This document shows, piece after piece, positions 9,965 to 17,311 of a stretch of 46,536 bases of DNA. The DNA lies in the NCBI GenBank assembly GCA_017467805.1, contig JAFUKJ010000031.1, positions 1 through 46,536 of the forward strand, written 5' to 3'. Every line of letters begins with the position of its first letter. Positions within the stretch are counted from its first letter, which is position 1. The DNA comes from Lachnospiraceae bacterium. GTDB taxonomy: Bacteria; Bacillota; Clostridia; Lachnospirales; Lachnospiraceae. The notes below the pieces were generated by a model. The model searched no databases, was not told the DNA's origin, and saw nothing but the letters and a program-made list of their open reading frames with translations. A program made the position numbers and the translations under genes.

Positions 9965-10474
9965 TCATCTGTTTTTTAGCTTAGCCTTCTTTTGCTTCTT
10001 ATAAATTGGCTTATATTTTTGTTCTTCCTTTGCCTTTTTTACTCCTGACACAATACTTACCGCAAATATTGCCACAACCAAACCTATGATTACCATTCCC
10101 CAGATTATTGATTGATACGCTTCTTTTTCAACACGTATGATTTCTTCAAACAAGAGCTGATGATTACCCTGCACATCAGCAAACTCTTTATCTAAGGCTT
10201 CTGTATCTCCATATGATTTCAAAGTGCTGGTTAATACATATCCTTCCATATCCAAATAGGTAATTTTCGTCCACCCATCACGCTCTTCACCGCCGTACAA
10301 GACTGGTGTTCCTGCTTCCAGAACCGCTACAACCTCACTTCCCTTTGCTGCATCCACCATTTCAACTGACTCTGTCGTTTCCAGCAATGCGATACTTTCA
10401 GCAGCCTCTGTTTGTATCCTTGGCATTATCAACAGGCTTAATAGCAATGCCCATATACAAATTCGTTTCTTCAT
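9965..10474 (-). CDS. Membrane-tethered SH3-like domain protein
   Basis: The 169-residue product starts with a signal peptide (MKKRICIWALLLSLLIMPR, cleavage probably after TEAAE). Residues about 28-90 look like a bacterial SH3 domain: two strands around SVEMVDAAKGSEVVAVLEAG, then GGEERDGWTKITYLDMEGYV. A C-terminal membrane helix near 124-146 (IIWGMVIIGLVVAIFAVSIV) is followed by a very basic tail (KKQKKAKLKNR). The SH3 part is therefore outside the cell. Bacterial SH3 domains commonly bind peptidoglycan or cell-wall peptides. Its position inside the polysaccharide cluster suggests it helps place or attach the polymer at the wall (inference). AGGGG precedes the ATG. Confidence 0.7.
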   Translation of the reverse strand: MKKRICIWALLLSLLIMPRIQTEAAESIALLETTESVEMVDAAKGSEVVAVLEAGTPVLYGGEERDGWTKITYLDMEGYVLTSTLKSYGDTEALDKEFADVQGNHQLLFEEIIRVEKEAYQSIIWGMVIIGLVVAIFAVSIVSGVKKAKEEQKYKPIYKKQKKAKLKNR

Positions 10475-10502
10475 ATTCTTTCCCCTTTATTTTCTATTGT
10501 TA

Positions 10503-12242
10503 TCAATCGTTATAATATAACGAAAAATGTCCTACACTATACTCTCTGTCATAGCTCTCATCCAGCTGTTCCCTGAATCCGCTTACAATATCCACAATCA
10601 ATAAATCATTTTCATCCCGTTCTTCCACACTGTACTCTTCTATACTTGCTTTCTGTGGAATTATCCTGATGTCCGCATCTCTCTTCATAAATTGCAGGAT
10701 ACCAATAATTGGCATTCCACCATCGTCAATATAAATAATATCTCTGTCCTCGGATGCTAATTGCTCAAGCTTTGCTATCAATTGTTTATCCTGATAGGCT
10801 CTTCCATTGTATATATCTGAATAGATTGCACAGCTTCTTATCGCGAGTGCAAGTTCAACCACAAGCAATACTATTAATACAGGCTCCAAAGCATGTTTTC
10901 GGCGCATTATTGCAACACCACCTGCCACCAATACCGTTAGTACCACGCCTACACCATATGCCATCCAGTAATAGGTATCTTGTTGATATCCAAATATACC
11001 ATGTGCATAGCTCATTCCCACCATGAAGTATCCTTGGAAGTCTATAAGCTGGTATTTTTCAATTCCGTACATAACCATCGGTATGACAGGCAACTGTATC
11101 AGTGCTATCACCAATGTTGGTAACCAAAGTCTTTTTGCCTTTATCATTGCCGCTAGACCAATGACCATCAATATCGTGAATGTGAATTCATGATATCTTC
11201 CGTATGTTAAACTATCTATTCTTCCTGGCACTACATTGAATATTGTTGTAATCAACAACTGCCCCACCGTTGCCAACAAAGCAAAAATATACAATACACT
11301 TCTTGCGCTTCTTCGTTCTGCTTTATCCCTTCTGTCTCGCCATAAACAACCTATGATATGCCCAATTCCCCAGTACGCTGTACCATAGGTTGCCATACTC
11401 ATATAGAGCAGCTTACCGCCAAGGCTTACACAGAAGTCTTTCAGCCCCTCCAATGTCAGAATGTACCGCAGCTTTCCTATCTGCCCGCCATAATCATTTA
11501 CCTGATAGGAGTCCATTTGCGCATCCGCATATAACACTCCCGATACTGCATTCTTTATAAATACTGCTCCCAACAGCAATACTGCTCCTACCGCAAGAAC
11601 TCCTAATACCAATTTCCAATTAACCTTCTCTGAAAAGAAATAATACCCCAATGCCATCACTCCAGCTATCACAACAGCCACAGAGCGCATATGCACCATA
11701 TATATATACACAAGCGCCAATATGAATAATATCAGTATTGGCAGTCTTTTATTTTCCACGTAATCATACAATAATGCACAGATAAATACATACATTGCCA
11801 TCAGTACAATCTCTGTCAGTGTCATCTGCGCATAGAATAGCCAGCTTGGATAAAATACCGCTATCGCAGCAAATATCACCAGCTTTGTCGGCTCCACATT
11901 TTCCCCCAGCAGCTTTTCTGATAACTTGATTAATACCAGAAATGCAAATGCAAGCAACGCAAAATTCACCATAACCGCAATCCTATATGCAGTCACAGCG
12001 TCCTCAATCAACATAAAAATCGGGATTAAAATAAGACTGTATCCATATGAGTAATATGAACCCATTGACACAATATCAGACCAATCATATCCTGCCACCT
12101 TTGCAGCATAGCTCCAATAACCAAACTCATCTGGAAAAATAGAGAATCCATAGATTCGACTCAAGCTATACATACCATAGCAGAACAGCAATATTAGAAA
12201 TAGAATTGTATACCTTCGTTCCTCTCTCAACTGCCTCAACAT
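10503..12242 (-). CDS. Polytopic GT-C-like membrane protein, first gene of the polysaccharide cluster
   Basis: 579 residues with about 11-13 membrane helices, then a soluble C-terminal part ending VGHFSLYYND. The first external loop has FPDEFGYWSYAAKVAGYDWS and then GSYYSYG, the acidic site expected of GT-C transferases. The layout and these motifs match the protein at 1418-3202, including a tail with alternating strands (DIIYIDDGGMPIIG, IRIIPQKA) that resembles IYVRDYKAK...IQPIIPKE in the other. It likely uses a polyprenyl-phosphate sugar supplied by the DPM1-like enzyme. The ATG is preceded by AGGGG at 8 bases. A hairpin lies upstream, so transcription of the cluster probably starts or is tuned here. 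Confidence 0.7.
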   Translation of the reverse strand: MLRQLREERRYTILFLILLFCYGMYSLSRIYGFSIFPDEFGYWSYAAKVAGYDWSDIVSMGSYYSYGYSLILIPIFMLIEDAVTAYRIAVMVNFALLAFAFLVLIKLSEKLLGENVEPTKLVIFAAIAVFYPSWLFYAQMTLTEIVLMAMYVFICALLYDYVENKRLPILILFILALVYIYMVHMRSVAVVIAGVMALGYYFFSEKVNWKLVLGVLAVGAVLLLGAVFIKNAVSGVLYADAQMDSYQVNDYGGQIGKLRYILTLEGLKDFCVSLGGKLLYMSMATYGTAYWGIGHIIGCLWRDRRDKAERRSARSVLYIFALLATVGQLLITTIFNVVPGRIDSLTYGRYHEFTFTILMVIGLAAMIKAKRLWLPTLVIALIQLPVIPMVMYGIEKYQLIDFQGYFMVGMSYAHGIFGYQQDTYYWMAYGVGVVLTVLVAGGVAIMRRKHALEPVLIVLLVVELALAIRSCAIYSDIYNGRAYQDKQLIAKLEQLASEDRDIIYIDDGGMPIIGILQFMKRDADIRIIPQKASIEEYSVEERDENDLLIVDIVSGFREQLDESYDREYSVGHFSLYYND

Positions 12243-12292
12243 GATGCTATCCCCTTACAGCCCCTCATTACTCTTTGTCTGTTTGTTCAATA

Positions 12293-12319
12293 AGTGGGCA
12301 GCCCCTTAAACTGCCCACT
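12293..12319 (-). terminator. Intergenic hairpin between secreted-protein gene and polysaccharide cluster
   Basis: AGTGGGCAG and CTGCCCACT form a perfect 9-bp stem with a 9-base loop. On the minus strand it follows the stop of the secreted-protein gene by about 30 bp and is followed by TTATT, so it can act as a weak terminator. It could also limit read-through into the polysaccharide genes. Confidence 0.65.
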
Positions 12320-12348
12320 ATACACTTGGCAACTCACCTATTGCCTAT

Positions 12349-13002
12349 TTATTTTGCAATAATTGCGTATGCTGCAAGACCTGCCTGTACATCAATTGTA
12401 ATTGTGTTAGCAACTAAATCCTTATCCTCTAACAATGTCATAACACCACCTGGCTGTACACAGATTACAGAATATGTCTTTGTAACATCTGCATCTGCAA
12501 TACCAATTACCATCTCAATACTTCCGTCTGCTAATGTTCTAAACATCTTGTTCTGCTTAGCACCTAACTCAATATTAAGAGTAGTAACTACCTCAGCACC
12601 AATAGCATTAGCGACAAAGTTAACAACCTCTAATGCAAGAGGACTCTTCTTTGCATCTGTATCATATGCAATCACATATGGTGTCTGTCCGTCTGTCAAG
12701 CCTAATGCTGCAATAGCAGTTTCCATTGGTGTAATTACTGCCATACCTGCAACTGTATCAGCACCGTATGCGCCTTCGATTGTAGTTGCAACATCTACAC
12801 CTGCAACATTCATTACTGTACCAGCAGCCTTAACCTCTTCAAAAGCAATAGATGTAACTGTTGAAGATGTTTTTGATGATGTTGTCGATGTTGATGAACC
12901 TGCTGCAGCTCCTGAACCCGAGCCTGAAGCAAATGCTGTTAAGCAAGATGCCATTGTCATTGTTGCAACGAGTGCAACTGCTAAAATTTTCTTCATTTTC
13001 AT
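12349..13002 (-). CDS. Small secreted protein with Ser/Gly/Thr linker, function unknown
   Basis: Starting at the ATG at 13002, which has AGGAGG 9 bases upstream, the 217-residue product begins MKMKKILAVALVATMTMASC and has a cleavage site near AFASG. A low-complexity GSGSGAAAGSSTSTTSSKTS stretch follows, then a compact globular part of about 170 residues. There is no sortase motif, no membrane anchor and no cysteine after the signal peptide. I do not recognise the domain. A longer version from a TTG at 13083 would place an unlikely polar segment before the signal peptide. A promoter overlapped by a palindrome of the upstream array suggests tight control by the divergent XRE regulator. Confidence 0.8.
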   Translation of the reverse strand: MKMKKILAVALVATMTMASCLTAFASGSGSGAAAGSSTSTTSSKTSSTVTSIAFEEVKAAGTVMNVAGVDVATTIEGAYGADTVAGMAVITPMETAIAALGLTDGQTPYVIAYDTDAKKSPLALEVVNFVANAIGAEVVTTLNIELGAKQNKMFRTLADGSIEMVIGIADADVTKTYSVICVQPGGVMTLLEDKDLVANTITIDVQAGLAAYAIIAK

Positions 13003-13098
13003 TGGAATATTCCTCCTCGTTCGTGTTTGGGTTGGTGAGTACCCTTGTAAATTCGTTCTTAGCCAAGTAATATTTTCCCGCAACTTGACCTAATAATA

Positions 13099-13127
13099 AT
13101 TATAAACTCACAAATTGCTATTTTCAA
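13099..13127 (-). promoter_or_regulatory. Promoter of the secreted-protein gene
   Basis: On the minus strand TTGAAA and TATAAT are separated by exactly 17 bases, close to a perfect sigma-A promoter. The -35 box lies inside the first GCTATT palindrome, so a protein bound there would block RNA polymerase. Confidence 0.75.
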
Positions 13128-13263
13128 TAGCTTGAACAAACAAATGCTATTATTTGTATATTTTTCACAAATTTCGGAAATGCTATTTTTCATAGATTGT
13201 GTATCATTGCTATTTCAAATAGCCTTTTTATGTGCAATTTTCGCTATGCTATTCTTGTTTAGC
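13117..13263. promoter_or_regulatory. Array of GCTATT palindromes, likely operators of the XRE regulator
   Basis: Between the divergent secreted-protein and XRE genes lie GCTATTTTCAATAGC (13117-13131), GCTATT (13146-13151, within CAAAT-GCTATT-ATTTG), GCTATTTTTCATAG (13182-13195), GCTATTTCAAATAGC (13209-13223) and GCTATTCTTGTTTAGC (13248-13263). Two copies are perfect 15-bp dyads and the others are degenerate. The steps between them are 29, 36, 27 and 39 bp. The first covers the -35 box of the secreted-protein gene. Placement beside an XRE gene fits a self-regulating repressor (inference). Confidence 0.7.
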
Positions 13264-13314
13264 AATAATTTGCACTTTTGTGCTGTTTTTGCATTGTAAA
13301 AGGAGGTTTTTGAT

Positions 13315-13776
13315 TTGACACAGACTACTTTAGGGGCTTACTTGAAATTATTACGCAAACAACACGCCTTTTCGCAAGAGTTTGTTGCATCCCATTTGAA
13401 CATTATCAGACAGACTTACTCCCATTACGAAACGGGGCGCAATACGCCGCCTGCCGATATGCTATTCCAATTAGCAGAATTATATGGAGTATCTGTAGAA
13501 TCTTTACTAGAGCTTTCTGTCAGAGATAAAGGACAGTGTACTTCTCTCTCCTATTATCAATCTAATATGTCCTCTGCTGCTCCCAAGAAAACAGATAACT
13601 CGATTTCATATTACACTTTAACAAATGAAGAATTAGACTTGCTCACACACTTTCGTACCTTAGATACGGATAATCGAGAAGAAATAGTAGATATCGTTAA
13701 GTTAAAATGCAAAAGAATTACCAGACGAAAAAAAGAATCCAAAGAATCTGGCGGGGATTCTTGCATAATCCCCTGA
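13315..13776 (+). CDS. XRE-family HTH transcriptional regulator
   Basis: The 153-residue protein has an N-terminal Cro/C1-type helix-turn-helix at about residues 6-62: LGAYLKLLRKQHAFSQEFVA, then HLNIIRQTYSHYETGRNTPP and LFQLAELYGVSVESLLEL. The remaining half is polar, with a short helical segment (NEELDLLTHFRTLDTDNREEI) of a kind common in such regulators, and it ends in a basic tail. The start is TTG, supported by AGGAGG 8 bases upstream; no nearby ATG fits. It is divergent from the secreted-protein gene across an array of palindromes, which are its probable binding sites. The signal it senses is not evident. Confidence 0.88.
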   Translation: MTQTTLGAYLKLLRKQHAFSQEFVASHLNIIRQTYSHYETGRNTPPADMLFQLAELYGVSVESLLELSVRDKGQCTSLSYYQSNMSSAAPKKTDNSISYYTLTNEELDLLTHFRTLDTDNREEIVDIVKLKCKRITRRKKESKESGGDSCIIP

Positions 13777-13820
13777 TTCCTATCATAGTATATACAGAAA
13801 CTAACTGAATGGAGTTTCCC

Positions 13821-14261
13821 ATGAGTTCAAATACAAAGATTGTTGTACTACGTTCCAAAGAAATCCTATACTCCATTATTATGCTGGTACTGGGAATATT
13901 GATTCTGATTTTTGCGGTATCCATCTTCCATCCTAATGAAAAAAATACAGTGTCACCTCCTGAAACGGAAGGCGCGACCTACGTTCCTGGTGTTTATACT
14001 ACATCCCTGCAACTTGGAAATATTCAAGCCGACTTACAGGTTACCGTAGACGCCAACCATATCAACGACATCTCCCTAGTGAATCTGGAGGAATCTGTTG
14101 CTACCATGTATCCTCTGATGGAACCAACCTTGGATGACCTCAAGGCAAAAATCATTGACGCACAAAGTGTCGAAAATATCAGCTATGACACAGAAAATCG
14201 GTACACTTCCCTTGTACTGCTCCAAGCCATCGCTGAAACACTCGAACAATGTTCTCAATAG
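13821..14261 (+). CDS. Membrane-anchored protein with degenerate FMN-bind-like domain
   Basis: Counting from the ATG at 13821 (GGAG 6 bases upstream) this is a 146-residue protein. A single membrane helix near residues 17-38 (SIIMLVLGILILIFAVSIF) leads into an external domain. The order YVPGVYTTSLQLGNIQADLQ, VTVDANHINDISLVNLEES, IIDAQSVENISYDTENRYTS and a closing helix mirrors the FMN-bind domain, in which a Ser/Thr in a SGATxTS-like motif carries covalently attached flavin. Here that motif reads YDTENRYTS, with SGA absent, so flavin attachment may be lost or altered. It lies 44 bp after the XRE gene in the same direction. An ATG at 13809 is a possible longer start. Confidence 0.65.
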   Translation: MSSNTKIVVLRSKEILYSIIMLVLGILILIFAVSIFHPNEKNTVSPPETEGATYVPGVYTTSLQLGNIQADLQVTVDANHINDISLVNLEESVATMYPLMEPTLDDLKAKIIDAQSVENISYDTENRYTSLVLLQAIAETLEQCSQ

Positions 14262-14306
14262 AGCACAGCTCCCAATAGAGCATAGCTCCCAATAGAGCAT
14301 AGCTCT
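14256..14306 (+). repeat. Three tandem 17-bp repeats
   Basis: CAATAGAGCACAGCTCC, CAATAGAGCATAGCTCC and CAATAGAGCATAGCTCT follow head to tail. Each contains the short dyad GAGC-N3-GCTC. The stop codon of the FMN-bind-like gene lies in the first copy. The array sits just before the shared terminator. Confidence 0.9.
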
Positions 14307-14312
14307 ATGGAA

Positions 14313-14340
14313 AAAGCGCGCTAACAAACTAGCGCGCTTT
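14313..14340. terminator. Bidirectional intrinsic terminator
   Basis: AAAGCGCGCTA and TAGCGCGCTTT pair perfectly over 11 bp around a 6-base loop, with A-rich and T-rich flanks on the two sides. It lies between the converging FMN-bind-like gene and hslO, and the hslO stop codon lies within its stem. Confidence 0.9.
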
Positions 14341-15210
14341 CTTCAATATATCCTTTAATTCTTCTACATTAAATTCATATGCTGAATTACAGAAATGACA
14401 CTTCACCTCTATCGACTTACCATCCTGTATCATGGATGTAATCTCCTTCTTACCGATACTGATAATTGCCTTCTCAATTCTTTCCTTACTGCAATTACAC
14501 TGGAAGCCTGTCGGCTTCTTATCCATAATCTCTAAACCCATATCGCCTAATAAGAACTCTAAGATTTCCTCTGGTCCCATGCCAGAGTCCAGCATAGATG
14601 TAACACTCTTTACCTGTGCAAGCTTCTCCTCCAGCTTTGCAATAACCTCTTCCTCCGCAAATGGCATCAACTGAATAATAAATCCACCTGCCTGCTTAAC
14701 GGTATTATCCTTCTCCATCAAAACGCCCAATCCTACGCAGGATGGCACCTGCTCTGATGTCGCAAAATAATATGTCAAATCATCTCCGATTTCACCAGTC
14801 TGAAGCGCCACCTGACCTACATACGGGTCCTTTAAGCCCATATCCTTGATAACACTTAATACACCAAGACCAATGGCACCACCTACATCCAGCTTACCCT
14901 GTGCATTTGGTGGAAGCATTACCTGTGGCTCCATAGCATAGCCTTTTACATTTGCCTGAGAGTCTGCAGTTACTGTAAGTCCCTTCATTGGTCCGCTACC
15001 GCGCATCTGCAGGGTTAATATATCCTTTTCACCCTTAAGCATGCTTCCCATCATAGCACCTGCTGTCAGCAGTCTTCCTAATGCAGCGGTTACTACAGGA
15101 CTGGTATCATGCGCTGCTCTTGCCGCCTCTACCGTTTCTCTGGTAGTTGTTGCAAATGCACGAATCTGCGCATTTGCTGCTGTTGCTCTTACTATATAAT
15201 CGTTGCTCAT
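14329..15210 (-). CDS. hslO: Hsp33 redox-regulated holdase chaperone
   Basis: The 293-residue product has the full Hsp33 architecture. The N-terminal substrate-binding domain begins DYIVRATAANAQIRAFA and includes LQMRGSGPMKGLTV. A helical linker follows, then the C-terminal redox switch with the zinc-binding CNC (about 238-240) and CHFC (about 271-274). In the family these four cysteines hold zinc when reduced and form disulfides under oxidative stress plus unfolding, which activates the chaperone. All four are present. The ATG at 15210 has GGAGG 5 bases upstream; an ATG at 15222 would put that site inside the gene. It is the last gene of a hisC-methyltransferase-hslO run. Confidence 0.96.
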   Translation of the reverse strand: MSNDYIVRATAANAQIRAFATTTRETVEAARAAHDTSPVVTAALGRLLTAGAMMGSMLKGEKDILTLQMRGSGPMKGLTVTADSQANVKGYAMEPQVMLPPNAQGKLDVGGAIGLGVLSVIKDMGLKDPYVGQVALQTGEIGDDLTYYFATSEQVPSCVGLGVLMEKDNTVKQAGGFIIQLMPFAEEEVIAKLEEKLAQVKSVTSMLDSGMGPEEILEFLLGDMGLEIMDKKPTGFQCNCSKERIEKAIISIGKKEITSMIQDGKSIEVKCHFCNSAYEFNVEELKDILKKAR

Positions 15211-15275
15211 TATTTCCTCCATATGTCATAAACCTATGCCTACCTGCTTACGACACAATCCTATCAAAACTCTAT

Positions 15276-16037
15276 TTATTTACCACACTCGCGCGCGATA
15301 CAATATATTCTTTCACTGGTATCAGTAACATCCTCTAATGTATCTACATCAATTGCTCTTATGAACTCTAATCCTGCTGCCGCAAGACAAGTCTTCATCT
15401 CATCCAGTGTATAGCCTCTCTGATAATGCGTCTCCTGAAATCTTCGGAATCTATCCTGTTCCTTCTCGTCCTCCCGCACAAAAATAGTAAGGTCATATTC
15501 GTTAATATGCTCCTCCTCGTGATAGAAGTTCTCCCAGATAAAACTGCACTCCTCACGATTCTCCGCAATCGTAGCATCTCCTATAACTTCCTCATACTTG
15601 TATACAGTATTAAAGTCAAACAGAAAGATTCCCTTTGGGTCGAGATAATTATTCACCAATCGAAAGCACTCTATAATATCCTCTTCCTCTAACAGGTAGT
15701 TCACACTATCGCATACACTGACTACTGCGCGAACAGTTCCATATAATTCAAATTCTCTCATATCCTGATTCAGATAAAGAATATCCTGTCCCGACTCTTC
15801 ACGCTTTGTCATGGCAATATTAAGCATCTCTGCCGAATAATCCACACCTATCATATCGTAGCCGCGCTTTGCCAGAAGCTCTGTCATGCTTCCCGTACCA
15901 CATCCAAGCTCCAGCACCAGCCCATCCTGTATACCATGCTCATGCAATACTGTTAAAATATTCTCGCACCACTGCTCATAGGGTGTCTCATCCATGAATT
16001 TGTCATACACACTTGCAAAATCTGTATATGCTTCCAT
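15276..16037 (-). CDS. Class I SAM-dependent methyltransferase
   Basis: The 253-residue protein starts YTDFASVYDKFMDETPYEQW and has motif I LVLELGCGTGSMTELL at about residues 40-55, then MIGVDYSAEMLNIA, the acidic turn that holds the SAM ribose, and LNQDMREFEL. The C-terminal half has a beta-rich insert (FIWENFYHEEEHINEYDLTI) seen in small-molecule methyltransferases of Clostridia. The substrate cannot be told from sequence. It starts 27 bp after hisC and is followed by hslO after 65 bp, so all three genes are probably transcribed together. Confidence 0.9.
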   Translation of the reverse strand: MEAYTDFASVYDKFMDETPYEQWCENILTVLHEHGIQDGLVLELGCGTGSMTELLAKRGYDMIGVDYSAEMLNIAMTKREESGQDILYLNQDMREFELYGTVRAVVSVCDSVNYLLEEEDIIECFRLVNNYLDPKGIFLFDFNTVYKYEEVIGDATIAENREECSFIWENFYHEEEHINEYDLTIFVREDEKEQDRFRRFQETHYQRGYTLDEMKTCLAAAGLEFIRAIDVDTLEDVTDTSERIYCIARECGK

Positions 16038-16064
16038 CTAATCACCATACCTTCTACGATGCAT

Positions 16065-17120
16065 TTATTTCTCTAAGTACTCTTTCAAAAATGCGATTAC
16101 CTTGTCCATCTCTTCATCCGTTCCGATGGAAATACGAAGATATTCACCAATTCTTGGCTTATTCCAGTGTCTTACATAGATATTATTCGCTCTTAACGCA
16201 TCAAAAATCTCCTGACCTGACTTGCTCTTATGCTTTGCAAAGAGGAAGTTTGTCTTCGAATCCAAAGACTCAAAATCAAGTGCCTCAAGCTCCTTGCGGA
16301 ATCTCTCTCTTGTGGCAACAACCTTTCCTGTAATCTCCTGGAAATATGCCTCATCCTCTACAGAAGCCACACCTGCTACGATAGAGGTTGCATTCATCGT
16401 ATAAGAATTGAACGAGAACTTTGCATCATTTAAATATCCAATCAGCTTCTCATTACCAATTGCAAAACCAATTCTCATACCTGCCATAGAACGTGACTTT
16501 GAGAAGGTCTGCACTACTAAAAGATTCTCATACTTATCTAATAAAGAAACTGCACTTGTACCGCCAAAGTCCACATATGCCTCATCTACAATTACTACTA
16601 CATCCTGATTCGCAGCAATAATCTCCTCAATCATGGAAAGTGGTGCCTCAATACCTGTTGGTGCATTTGGATTCGCAATCACAATACCACCATTCTCCTT
16701 GAAATAATCTTCCTTAACAATGTGGAAACTCTCATCCAGTGGCTGCATCTCATATGGAATTCTATATAAATCTGCCCATACATCATAAAATGAATATGTA
16801 ATATCAGGGAATAATATTGGCTTATCCGAATTAAAGAAAGTCAGAAACGCCATCGCTAATACATCATCCGAACCTACTCCTACAAACACCTGCTCAGGCT
16901 TTACATGATAACGCTTCGCAAGCACCTCACGTAACGCTGCTACATCAGGGTCTGGATACTTTCTAAGAACATCCTCATTAAACTGATGTAACACATCTGC
17001 TACTCCTGGCGCTGGCGGATATGGACACTCATTTGTATTCAGCTTTATTACCTGACTGTTCTTTGGCTGTTCTCCTGCTACATAGGGAACAACTCTTCGT
17101 ACATTATTTTCCCAACTCAT
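16065..17120 (-). CDS. hisC: Histidinol-phosphate aminotransferase
   Basis: This 351-residue PLP enzyme of fold type I converts imidazole-acetol phosphate and glutamate to histidinol phosphate in histidine synthesis. Visible motifs are IKLNTNECPYPPAPGV at the N-terminus, IANPNAPTG at 148-156, VIVDEAYVDF at 176-185 and the lysine-bearing TFSKSRSMAGMRIG, with K208 as the PLP Schiff-base residue. The length fits HisC. HisC-like proteins can also act on aromatic amino acids, so the role should be confirmed by checking whether a his operon copy exists elsewhere. GGAG lies 7 bases before the ATG, and a good promoter lies directly upstream. Confidence 0.92.
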   Translation of the reverse strand: MSWENNVRRVVPYVAGEQPKNSQVIKLNTNECPYPPAPGVADVLHQFNEDVLRKYPDPDVAALREVLAKRYHVKPEQVFVGVGSDDVLAMAFLTFFNSDKPILFPDITYSFYDVWADLYRIPYEMQPLDESFHIVKEDYFKENGGIVIANPNAPTGIEAPLSMIEEIIAANQDVVVIVDEAYVDFGGTSAVSLLDKYENLLVVQTFSKSRSMAGMRIGFAIGNEKLIGYLNDAKFSFNSYTMNATSIVAGVASVEDEAYFQEITGKVVATRERFRKELEALDFESLDSKTNFLFAKHKSKSGQEIFDALRANNIYVRHWNKPRIGEYLRISIGTDEEMDKVIAFLKEYLEK

Positions 17121-17162
17121 TTTTTTACTCCTTTATTACGGTAAACTACCTATACATTCAAT

Positions 17163-17191
17163 ATCATAGCAAAATTTTTTCACTTATGCAA
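17163..17191 (-). promoter_or_regulatory. Sigma-A-type promoter of hisC operon
   Basis: On the minus strand TTGCAT and TATGAT are separated by 17 bases, about 43 bp upstream of the hisC start. The rest of the 17121-17311 gap is A+T-rich with nothing else obvious. Confidence 0.7.
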
Positions 17192-17311
17192 TCTACACAA
17201 ATTTTTTAATGTTACTTTCACTCGTACCTCGTTCCAGCAACAATTTATGCACACATAAGAAATAAATTGCTTATGGCGCTACATATTCTCGAAATCTCTG
17301 TACACTACATT

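Noticed and set aside
12275-13093. 272-residue plus-strand open frame
   Set aside because: It is antisense to the secreted-protein gene, which has a signal peptide, a strong ribosome site and a promoter.
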